From the NCBI GenBank assembly GCA_964566175.1, contig CAZMHU010000010.1:1-54600 (forward strand): DNA of 54,600 nt, in the 5' to 3' direction. The DNA is from SIG589 sp964566175 (GTDB lineage Bacteria; Bacillota; Clostridia; Oscillospirales; Acutalibacteraceae). Positions 14,585 through 22,775 of the stretch are shown in pieces; the stretch's first letter is position 1, and each line of letters begins with the position of its first letter. The position numbers and the translations under genes are program-made. The notes under the pieces were generated by a model. It was not told where the DNA came from and ran no database searches. It was given only the letters and a program-made list of their open reading frames with translations.

Positions 14585-16566
14585 ACCGTATATGCCTGTC
14601 TTGAAATTACGTGGTCTTGGTATTCTTTATCGAGTTCGACAAAGTATGCGCTCCAACCCCAAATTCTTACAACGAGTTGTTTATAATTCTCGGGATGTTT
14701 CTGTGCGTCGAGCATCTTTTCGAGATTAACCGTATTAAGTTGAAGTTGGTGACCGCCGCGGTCGATAAAGTTTTTAACAAGCAGTCCGACCTTTTCAATG
14801 CCGTCTTCATCGGCAAAAACGCTTTGATGGAATTCAAGCGTGAGCGGGCCGCCGTTCATTGCGTTTTCGAAGTGCTGTTTTGTCATTGATGCGATTACCG
14901 AAACCGGCCCTTTGACATTTGCAAAAAGCGAAACGGAATAGTTTGTTCCAAAAGGTTCTTTTTCACGTCTGCCGTCGGGTGATGCGCCGATTTCGTCGGC
15001 GTGCCACAAATAATACATCGCACTTCCCGTTCCTGCGCGGAAAATACCTCCTCGGCAGTTTTCCTTGCCTTTAAGTGCATTGCCGAACGTATCCAAAAGT
15101 TGTGTTGCAATGCTGTCAACATAATCATCGTTATTACCGAGTTTCGGAGTTTCATAGCGAAGTTTGTGCAAAAGTTCGGGCGTGTTTGCGAAGTTTGACT
15201 CAACAGCGTCTATATATTCGCGTTTTCCGATAGTTTTCTCATCGAAAACATATTTTTTAATTGCCGCCAGACTGTCTGCCGCTGTGGCAATTCCCGTTCC
15301 GTGAATGCCGAAGTTGTTATACTTTCCGCCGCTGTAAATATCGCAGTCCATAAGCACATTCATAAACGGCGAAGGTACAAACCACAAATCCTTAATGCCG
15401 GAGCATATACTCTCGCATTCTTTTTCGATTTCCGCCTTTACGCAGTCAAAGAACTGCTCGTATGTATCGGACGTTTCAAGGCTGTTTCTGAATGCGGTAT
15501 CCACGGCTTTCGGATATGAAAGTGCCGAAACATTCGCAACATCTGCGCCGACAAACGGAATTATAAACTCCCAACAGGCGGCAACGGTATAGTTGACCGC
15601 ATCGACGTGGGAATAACCCATTTTTTTAAGTGCGGGAATTACGATATCATCGTTTGAATACTGCGGAAAACCGAGTCCTGCTCTTGTGAGTTTTGTTGCT
15701 TCGGTATAGCGCTCTGCGGGGGTATTCTTCGATACACGAAGATTTATCTTCGGGTCGATAAGTTTGTTGTTGCAAGACGCTTTAAGGCAGAGTTCGGACA
15801 GAAGATTATAAACGTCGTTACCGTCGGCATCGATACCGCCGAGCATCATACTCTGACCGTTATCGCCCTGCTGAACACCGACGTATATATCGCTGTCCTT
15901 ATTGAACGAGAGGAAGAAGTCCTCTAAAAGTTCAAGCGCGGTTTCCTTTGTATAAACGCCGTCTTCCATATCCTTTTTAAGATAGGGATACATATATACA
16001 TCAAAGCGGCCTACCGTGTTGTGATAGTTACCTTCAAGCCACAAAGCATAGTGCAAAATTCTGAAAAACTGCAATGCTTCGCGGAAGTTACGTGCTTTAT
16101 ATCTCGGAACCTGTGTCAGAACTTCTACAACATCGTCACGTCCCTGACGTTTCGCTTCTTCGAGATATTTATCCGAGAGAGCGATTATATTATCGATAGC
16201 GCGTTTGCCGTATTCATCGGCGGTTTTGCGTTTTTCGAGCAAACCTGTGGCGATAGTGCTGTAATAATTCGGTGAGAGGTTTGAAAGATAGCCGAGTTCG
16301 TGGATATAATGGCGGCTCTTGATATCCGCCCATTCTGCCTCTGTAAATACATCGGGAATGTTGGCAACGGTGCGAAGAAAGACTATTTGCTCGCCGTCGA
16401 GTATAACTGCCTTTTCTTCCCTGCAAAGTCTCTCAAAGCGGTCTGCCATTCGCTCGATAGGGGTCAGTCCTGACGCGGAATATTCCTCGCCTAACTTCCA
16501 ATCTACCGTGTGACGGTAGACGTGATGCTGTTTGTTTATTATAAAATCGTATAATTCGCTGTTCAT
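14581..16566 (-). CDS. Short glycyl radical enzyme, substrate unknown
   Basis: A 661-residue protein of the PFL-like fold. The radical glycine is G637 in VVRIWGWSAYF, near the C-terminus and followed by ISRQAY as in the family. The active-site loop is AACWEF: cysteine C331 and glutamate E333 spaced as the C-x-E pair of eliminating (dehydratase or lyase) members, not the Cys-Cys pair of pyruvate formate-lyase. Most characterised members are about 760-850 residues, so this one is short. The start ATG follows AAGGTGA. It lies between GH36-type genes and an SGNH esterase, which ties it to sugar or glycan-side-group chemistry (inference). Propanediol from rhamnose, hydroxyproline from plant glycoproteins, or an intact sugar are candidate substrates; none is proven. 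Confidence 0.88.
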   Translation of the reverse strand: MNSELYDFIINKQHHVYRHTVDWKLGEEYSASGLTPIERMADRFERLCREEKAVILDGEQIVFLRTVANIPDVFTEAEWADIKSRHYIHELGYLSNLSPNYYSTIATGLLEKRKTADEYGKRAIDNIIALSDKYLEEAKRQGRDDVVEVLTQVPRYKARNFREALQFFRILHYALWLEGNYHNTVGRFDVYMYPYLKKDMEDGVYTKETALELLEDFFLSFNKDSDIYVGVQQGDNGQSMMLGGIDADGNDVYNLLSELCLKASCNNKLIDPKINLRVSKNTPAERYTEATKLTRAGLGFPQYSNDDIVIPALKKMGYSHVDAVNYTVAACWEFIIPFVGADVANVSALSYPKAVDTAFRNSLETSDTYEQFFDCVKAEIEKECESICSGIKDLWFVPSPFMNVLMDCDIYSGGKYNNFGIHGTGIATAADSLAAIKKYVFDEKTIGKREYIDAVESNFANTPELLHKLRYETPKLGNNDDYVDSIATQLLDTFGNALKGKENCRGGIFRAGTGSAMYYLWHADEIGASPDGRREKEPFGTNYSVSLFANVKGPVSVIASMTKQHFENAMNGGPLTLEFHQSVFADEDGIEKVGLLVKNFIDRGGHQLQLNTVNLEKMLDAQKHPENYKQLVVRIWGWSAYFVELDKEYQDHVISRQAYTV

Positions 16567-16581
16567 TGTATCACCTTCTGT

Positions 16582-18681
16582 TTATTTCCATTCAAGCACA
16601 AATTCGTTTTTGCCGCTGAGTTTTACCGAAAAAACTCGGTTTGATATTTTTTTCACCGGCGCTTTGCAGCCGTCAACAAATACTTCCGGTTTTGTATAGG
16701 ATACAAAGCAAAACTCACCCGAAGTATGTGCAACGCATTTATCGGGCGCAATACGCTCGAACGTTGCGGGAGCCATATATTTTTCCAAAATGCCAACAGG
16801 GGCCGTGTTTTCTTTCGGAATTATATAGCACAAACGGAAATCGTCATAGTCTTTCAGTGTGACTTTGTGTCCCTCTGCGCGTTTTAAATCATATACAGAG
16901 CGGCTGAAATAGTCAAAGAGCAGACAATCGGTATTTTCAATGCCGTAAATATCGTCGGTGCGAATTTCTCCGCTGACCTCCGACTCGTTTTCGTCCATAT
17001 TGAACGCGGCAATAATTCCGACATTTTCGGCAGTGTTGAAGACCTTGAAAATCTTTCCGTTCGTTTCGGGATTTTCAAAGAAGCAATCGGCTGTCGGGCG
17101 GGCGGAATTCGTAAGTCTGATAATTCTGCCGTCGTCATAGATAATCGGCATAATTATATCTTTAATACTTCTTCCGAGCTTGTCGCTCATATAAACCGGA
17201 CCGCCGCTCATTGCACGAAGAACGGCATTTTTTCGTGCCTGCTCGTCATCCGACCACCACATATCCCAGTCTCCGGTATAAATACTGCCATAAACATAGG
17301 CATTGAAACTGCACTGTATCAGATGTTGAACAAACCACTGCCTGTTTTCAGGTTTGAAATCTCCGCTTATGCGGTTTACTATGCTCTGCGGACGGTTCCA
17401 AAAGTTCTCGTTTGACATACCCATACAATTTATCAAATTGCCGTCAAAGCAAGTGCCTGCCGCCGCTTCAATCGCTTCATGCAGATTTTGCGCTATTTCC
17501 CCAATCGGGCGCACAAAATTATAATGGTCAAATATAAATGACTGATAATCGACCTTTATGAAATCCGCACCGCATTTGCGGAAAAAGTCGTTAAACATAT
17601 AAAAATAGCGAAAAAGTTTACCAAACTCTGCCGAAGGTATCAGTTTACCGTTTGACGAAGTCATAAGCAAATCGCCGTATTCCTTTGCGATTTTGCCGTC
17701 CGGGTCTATTCCGTTCCAATAACCTGTTGTGGGATACCAAATTCCAACCTTCATACCGAATTCGGTTTTGAGTTCCTCAACCGAGGCACGCAGACCGTTT
17801 TTAAAACGCTCCGGGTCGGCCTCGGTATCGTAGAGTTCTCTCGTCTTCATAGTTGAGAGGTTATTGTTTTTAACGTGAGCCCACATATCGTCGAAGAGCA
17901 TCCAACGCACAGGTATCCCCTTATCGCGAAACTCGGTTGCTTTTTCGACAAGACCCTCGTGAGAAACGTCCATATGGAACGCGTCCCAACTGCACCAACC
18001 GAGATATTCGAATATTTCCGGAAAGCGCCTTTCTTCGCGCAACCTGCCGCCCTTGTTCATCACACGCAGACCACAACCTGTCGCCGCACTCGGCAATTTA
18101 TAAATGTCGTTTCCGACAGCGATTATCAATGCCGCAGTATCGCATTTGTTGCTCGGATAGTGGCTGTATGCGAAGAGTGTCAACCCGCCGTCCTCACAAG
18201 CCTTTATGTTTGTTTTATAGGCACTGTCGCAGGTTGTCAGCATATAGGCATAGTCGTTCGAACGCTTGACCAAAAGAGCCTGCGTCCTTTCGGGGAGTTC
18301 GGATAACTTGACGGCAAATCGGGTAGTGCACCAAAATTCACAGCGCATAAAGTTTGCCGTGAAACTTTCCGCACCGCCTATTTCGGCAACATCAATTCCC
18401 ATTGCCGACTCGCCGTCAAGATGATTTTGCCCCCTTGTTTTCGCCAGTGTGGGAAAATAGGAAACCGCAAAACGGAGCGAATACGCATCGCCGCTCGATT
18501 TTATATAAAGTTTTGCCGAAATGCCTTCACCGCCAAAAAAATTCGCCTCGTTTTCCGAGCAATCGCAAAAATCAAGATATTGCTTTTCGCCGCCCTGCCC
18601 GCGCACCCACATTCGAATTCCCGCAAAAAAGTCTTTGCCGTTGTATTCCAATGAAAGGCGGTCTTTATATGTAAATTTCAT
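16582..18681 (-). CDS. GH36-related protein, raffinose-synthase/alpha-galactosidase type
   Basis: A 699-residue protein with the clan GH-D TIM barrel in the middle. The marker LGWCSWDAF (227-235) is typical of the raffinose-synthase/Sip1 branch of GH36. The likely nucleophile is D378 in FIKVDYQSF and the likely acid/base D441 in NRISGDF. An N-terminal beta domain (1-210) and a C-terminal beta domain complete the architecture. No signal peptide. The ATG at 18681 follows GAGGAGCG; an 11-codon extension upstream is rejected. It may remove alpha-galactosyl or related residues, or transfer them; sequence alone cannot separate the two. Confidence 0.8.
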   Translation of the reverse strand: MKFTYKDRLSLEYNGKDFFAGIRMWVRGQGGEKQYLDFCDCSENEANFFGGEGISAKLYIKSSGDAYSLRFAVSYFPTLAKTRGQNHLDGESAMGIDVAEIGGAESFTANFMRCEFWCTTRFAVKLSELPERTQALLVKRSNDYAYMLTTCDSAYKTNIKACEDGGLTLFAYSHYPSNKCDTAALIIAVGNDIYKLPSAATGCGLRVMNKGGRLREERRFPEIFEYLGWCSWDAFHMDVSHEGLVEKATEFRDKGIPVRWMLFDDMWAHVKNNNLSTMKTRELYDTEADPERFKNGLRASVEELKTEFGMKVGIWYPTTGYWNGIDPDGKIAKEYGDLLMTSSNGKLIPSAEFGKLFRYFYMFNDFFRKCGADFIKVDYQSFIFDHYNFVRPIGEIAQNLHEAIEAAAGTCFDGNLINCMGMSNENFWNRPQSIVNRISGDFKPENRQWFVQHLIQCSFNAYVYGSIYTGDWDMWWSDDEQARKNAVLRAMSGGPVYMSDKLGRSIKDIIMPIIYDDGRIIRLTNSARPTADCFFENPETNGKIFKVFNTAENVGIIAAFNMDENESEVSGEIRTDDIYGIENTDCLLFDYFSRSVYDLKRAEGHKVTLKDYDDFRLCYIIPKENTAPVGILEKYMAPATFERIAPDKCVAHTSGEFCFVSYTKPEVFVDGCKAPVKKISNRVFSVKLSGKNEFVLEWK

Positions 18682-18726
18682 AAAACGCTCCTCATAATGA
18701 CTGTGAAAAATCAAAACAGTATCGTT

Positions 18727-20823
18727 TTAAACCCTTGAAAGAATCAAAACATTTCCCGTGAAGTCGGGCATATCGGAGATTTCCAAAACGCCGTCATTGA
18801 TAACTGCGGTGTTTTTATAAAGAGTCTCCTCGATTTTGTAGTTGCCCTTGAGCGCAACCTTCATTTCTTTCATATCCTTAAAACTGTGAATTACCGCAAG
18901 TGCACGGCTTCCGTCCTCGCTGTATCTTACTACTGCCTGTGTACCTGTAGGTGAATGGAAACTGCACATATCGGTACGATAAATATAACTGTCACCGTGT
19001 TTAATAATCGGTGCCGCCTTTTCGTATAATTTCTCGGCATCGAAAAGTTGCTTCAACTGTGCTTCCGAAAGATCGTTCAAATCGCCCGACCAGCATAATC
19101 TTCCGAGGAATCCCAACGAGATTATGTGGGTGAAATGATTATCATCATACTGAGGTCTCAACGTACACCATACCTGATTTTGTCTCGGCGGTGTGAGATA
19201 ATGCAAGTTTGCCGCAACAACAGCACCCTCATATACATCGTGGGTATCGCTTGCCGAACTCATAGCCGTAATATCCATCATACTCGGCTCTAAGCGGCAA
19301 CCGCCCGACGCACAGTTTTCTATAATAATATCGGGAATTTCCGTCTTTATTCTGATAATAAAGTTGCGAACCGCCTCCAAATGCTGACGGAGATTTTCAC
19401 CAACGCTTTCCTCACCGTCAACACCGATACCGGTGCTTGAATTGTAATCGATTTTGAGATAACCGAAATCATTATCTTTCAAGAACTTGATTACCTTTTC
19501 ATAGAGATAATCCACTACCTCTTTTTTGCGGAAATCGAAGAATTTCGCAACCTGGCCGTTTATAACGTGACCGTTAATGGTGCGACCGCCTATTGAAAGT
19601 TTCATCCAATCGTTTTCCGGAGCATAACTGTCACTGTTGCTACCGCTGACTTCAAACTCCATCCAAATTCCCGGAACCATACCGAGTTTTCTGATTTTTT
19701 CGGTATAGGTCTTGAGTCCGTTCGGAAAAGCCTCATTGTTGAGTTTCCAAGAGCCCGGGCCACCGCCGTTTATTCTGTAGAACCAGCCGGCATCCATAAC
19801 AAAATATTTTGTGTTGCCCTTTTTCAAGAGATTAGCGGTTTTAAGCAAATCTTCCTCTGTCGGTGCACCCCAAGAGGTGGCATAATCGTTGTATGTAATT
19901 CCCATACCGTTGTCGGCAACTTCGCCGTAGGCGTCGATTGCACGGTGACGCATTGACAAAATGCGATTGGAAAGTTCGGCTATTGAACCTTCCGTAACGC
20001 TGAGCATAGCCTTGGGCGATTTAAAGGATTCACCTGTTGCTATTTTTTTGCTCCACATACCGTTAACAACATCGGCAATTCCCGCGGAAAGCGACACACT
20101 GTATGCAACGCGAGAAAGTTCCATCTGCCAAGAAGCATTATGAGCAAGATAGACACCCCAGATTACATTGTTTTTGGTATCTTCAATAGCGGAATATGGA
20201 TGGTATTCTCTGACCGGACGTGAACCGATAGCGCCGATTTTTATACATTCGCCCGACATTCCCCATGCCTGTTCGAGACCGAGTTCGCAAAGATTGTGTG
20301 CTTGGTGCAAACCTTCCATTGACCATCCGGCTTTAAAACGGTGATATGTCATATCCTTGCTTCCCTCATCATCAAGATAGGGACTGAGGTTGTCAAGCGA
20401 AACGCTTGTTAAATACTGGAGTTCGAGGGTTTCTTTGCCGTCGTTGAAAAATTCGGTATAAACTTCGCAACCTTTTTCGCCGCGATACCAAGTTAAATAA
20501 TGTCTGATACCATAATTTTCTTCGGCTTTCTCTTCAGTGACAACGGTTACCTTGTCGCTGTCCTCAACAACCTTTTGGTCTGTGAATTTGAGCGAATACA
20601 TTGTATCGCTGAGTTTAAATGTGTTGCTGAAAAAGCCATTGTCGTGACAACTGAGTTTCAAATGGACGAGCGAAGAATTGTTATACGCCTTGCAGTTCTT
20701 TTCGGAAAAGAGGTCACACTCTTTACCGTTGGGTGTCATAACCAAAACGGCACGACCGCCGTCATTGAGAATATAGTGGGCGGTAAAATCGCCGAGTTTG
20801 TGTGAATTTATAAGTTTACTCAT
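18727..20823 (-). CDS. Alpha-galactosidase, GH36
   Basis: A 698-residue enzyme that releases terminal alpha-galactose. The (beta/alpha)8 core holds the nucleophile D459 in GYLKIDYN and the acid/base D526 in SSASDTHD. Between them is ENCASGGCRLEP (residues 502-513), a known GH36 substrate-binding segment, and VMDAGWF lies near 343. The N-terminal beta-supersandwich is present. No signal peptide. AGAGGAGT precedes the ATG. It differs clearly from the neighbouring GH36-type protein, so the two probably act on different linkages. Confidence 0.9.
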   Translation of the reverse strand: MSKLINSHKLGDFTAHYILNDGGRAVLVMTPNGKECDLFSEKNCKAYNNSSLVHLKLSCHDNGFFSNTFKLSDTMYSLKFTDQKVVEDSDKVTVVTEEKAEENYGIRHYLTWYRGEKGCEVYTEFFNDGKETLELQYLTSVSLDNLSPYLDDEGSKDMTYHRFKAGWSMEGLHQAHNLCELGLEQAWGMSGECIKIGAIGSRPVREYHPYSAIEDTKNNVIWGVYLAHNASWQMELSRVAYSVSLSAGIADVVNGMWSKKIATGESFKSPKAMLSVTEGSIAELSNRILSMRHRAIDAYGEVADNGMGITYNDYATSWGAPTEEDLLKTANLLKKGNTKYFVMDAGWFYRINGGGPGSWKLNNEAFPNGLKTYTEKIRKLGMVPGIWMEFEVSGSNSDSYAPENDWMKLSIGGRTINGHVINGQVAKFFDFRKKEVVDYLYEKVIKFLKDNDFGYLKIDYNSSTGIGVDGEESVGENLRQHLEAVRNFIIRIKTEIPDIIIENCASGGCRLEPSMMDITAMSSASDTHDVYEGAVVAANLHYLTPPRQNQVWCTLRPQYDDNHFTHIISLGFLGRLCWSGDLNDLSEAQLKQLFDAEKLYEKAAPIIKHGDSYIYRTDMCSFHSPTGTQAVVRYSEDGSRALAVIHSFKDMKEMKVALKGNYKIEETLYKNTAVINDGVLEISDMPDFTGNVLILSRV

Positions 20824-20841
20824 TATTATTACTCCTCTTTA

Positions 20842-22770
20842 TTATTTATCAAAATTTTTGGGAAAAATAGTCACTCTGAGTTTTGCACAGGCAACGGGAA
20901 CCAATTTTATAGTTTCCTTACTGCCGAAACCGTGTGCTTTCATAAAATCGGCACTGGGAATTCGCGGCGTGAAGATGAAGTCACCAATACGTTCAAATCT
21001 GCAATTTCCCGCGCCGACGGCATTGAGTTTGTGTCTGTTTTGCAGTCCCCAACCGTTAACCTTTCGTGCAGGCACGCTTATGCTGTATGGCACTGTTCTG
21101 ATATCCCACGGATTTCCATTGGTTTTTTTGGACTCAAATTTATAATTTTCAATATCCTCTGCGTCAGTGCAGATACTGTAATTCCATTCGTTATCGGGAT
21201 AGATATTATATGCCGGAAAATCGTTTGTCGAATTTTCATCCTCTTTGTCGATATGTCTTTCGCCGTACATACCGAACGCATATACGAGAGGACCTTTTTC
21301 GACAAAATTGCCGTATCCGCGATAATCCTTTACTGTGATTTCGGACGGCAGAGCAAGTATTATCTTATCACCGTCGGCAAACTCACGTCTTATACAGGCA
21401 AAACCTTTTACCGTCTTGAAAGCCACCTGATGGCCGTTTACGGTAATTTCGGCATTCTTGCACCAAGCAGGTATTCTCAGGTGCATACCGAATTTTTTCG
21501 GCGTGTCGGTGCTTACGGTAAACGAAACACTGTCATCAAACGGATATGCCGTTTCTTCTCTAATAGTAACACCATTATGCGAAAAGGTATTTGCACCGTA
21601 AAGTGTTGCAAACAAATCATCCCCCTTAATCATCCACATATGCAAACAGTAGTTGGGAAAAAATCTGTTAACATTACCCGCACAGCAAGCGGTATAGGGC
21701 ATCGGTCGATAGGACATCGCGGCGTTGCCCTGTGAATAGAGGCAGTGGTTTGAAACATTTGTCGCAACAACCTGATTTTGGCAGGAGAAATACTGCAAAC
21801 CTCTAAAGTCCTCTGTAACCGAGCCGATACCCGCATTGAGAATACAGCGCTCTATTCTGTCTGCCCACTTTGCATCTCCTGTTGCCATCAACAAATATGC
21901 AAGAGACCATGTATAATCACTTACATTACAGGTTTCGTGACCGTGCATATAATCCGAATCATGAAGATCCTCGTCCGAAGAGTGCAAACCGTCGGCAAGC
22001 ATAAAATAACGGTCTACCTTCTCATACGCCTTTATGGAGGTTTTTAGATAATCCGTTTTGCCGGTGCAGATGAAAAGAATAGCGCCGAGTTTAAAAAACT
22101 CGTTATACGATACGCCGTGTACGGCAGGCTTTTTTGTCGTCGTCATTGCCTTTACACAGCAATCGTTTGTTGCCTTTTCGTTATATGAAGCATATGCCTT
22201 TTCCGCACGTTCAAGCAATTTTTCGTTGCCTGTATTCAAATATACCCAAAGCATAATCTCGATGTTTTGAATATCCCTTTCAATATCGTACGGATAATCA
22301 TCACCGAGGTAATGATTTGTGAGTTTTGTGAGGATAGTTTCGTCCCTGTTTGCGGAGTATTTTGCCATAAAAGCACGGTAAAAAACAGCAAGCGACCAAC
22401 GAATATTGACAAGATCTGTTGTTTTCATAAACTGCGGGCCCAAAAAGCCGTCCTTGTCCGCATTTTCAAGCACATAGTTTAAAGACTTGTCTGCCTTTGC
22501 GAGCAATGCCTTATTGTCCAACAGTTGTCCGCAACGTTCCATTCCGTCAACCCAGTATGCTGTCTGCTCATAAGGCCACCAACGCGGAAAACCTTCACGT
22601 TCATTGCCGCTTTCGGGATTATCCCAACTGCAACAATCAAAAGGATAACCCGCAACCTCAAGATTGCCTGTGAGACCTTCTGCCTGCGTTTTCAAGAAAT
22701 CAAAAAGCCAACCCTCGAGTTTTATGCTTTTAACATCGATTTCTTCCATTTTAGAAAAGTTTTTAATCAC
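20842..22770 (-). CDS. Beta-L-arabinofuranosidase, GH127
   Basis: A 642-residue protein of the former DUF1680 family. It has an (alpha/alpha)6 barrel with two beta domains. The residues that in HypBA1 of Bifidobacterium longum bind zinc and perform catalysis (E338, C340, C417, C418) are matched by E279 and C281 in HETCNVSDY and C362, C363 in TACCAGN; the nucleophile is a cysteine. HypBA1 acts on beta-L-arabinofuranosides of hydroxyproline-rich plant glycoproteins, and family members also act on rhamnogalacturonan II side chains. No signal peptide. The start is GTG at 22770; its AGGAG site lies inside the last codons of the GH78-like gene, implying coupling. Confidence 0.9.
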   Translation of the reverse strand: MIKNFSKMEEIDVKSIKLEGWLFDFLKTQAEGLTGNLEVAGYPFDCCSWDNPESGNEREGFPRWWPYEQTAYWVDGMERCGQLLDNKALLAKADKSLNYVLENADKDGFLGPQFMKTTDLVNIRWSLAVFYRAFMAKYSANRDETILTKLTNHYLGDDYPYDIERDIQNIEIMLWVYLNTGNEKLLERAEKAYASYNEKATNDCCVKAMTTTKKPAVHGVSYNEFFKLGAILFICTGKTDYLKTSIKAYEKVDRYFMLADGLHSSDEDLHDSDYMHGHETCNVSDYTWSLAYLLMATGDAKWADRIERCILNAGIGSVTEDFRGLQYFSCQNQVVATNVSNHCLYSQGNAAMSYRPMPYTACCAGNVNRFFPNYCLHMWMIKGDDLFATLYGANTFSHNGVTIREETAYPFDDSVSFTVSTDTPKKFGMHLRIPAWCKNAEITVNGHQVAFKTVKGFACIRREFADGDKIILALPSEITVKDYRGYGNFVEKGPLVYAFGMYGERHIDKEDENSTNDFPAYNIYPDNEWNYSICTDAEDIENYKFESKKTNGNPWDIRTVPYSISVPARKVNGWGLQNRHKLNAVGAGNCRFERIGDFIFTPRIPSADFMKAHGFGSKETIKLVPVACAKLRVTIFPKNFDK

Positions 22771-22775
22771 CTATA

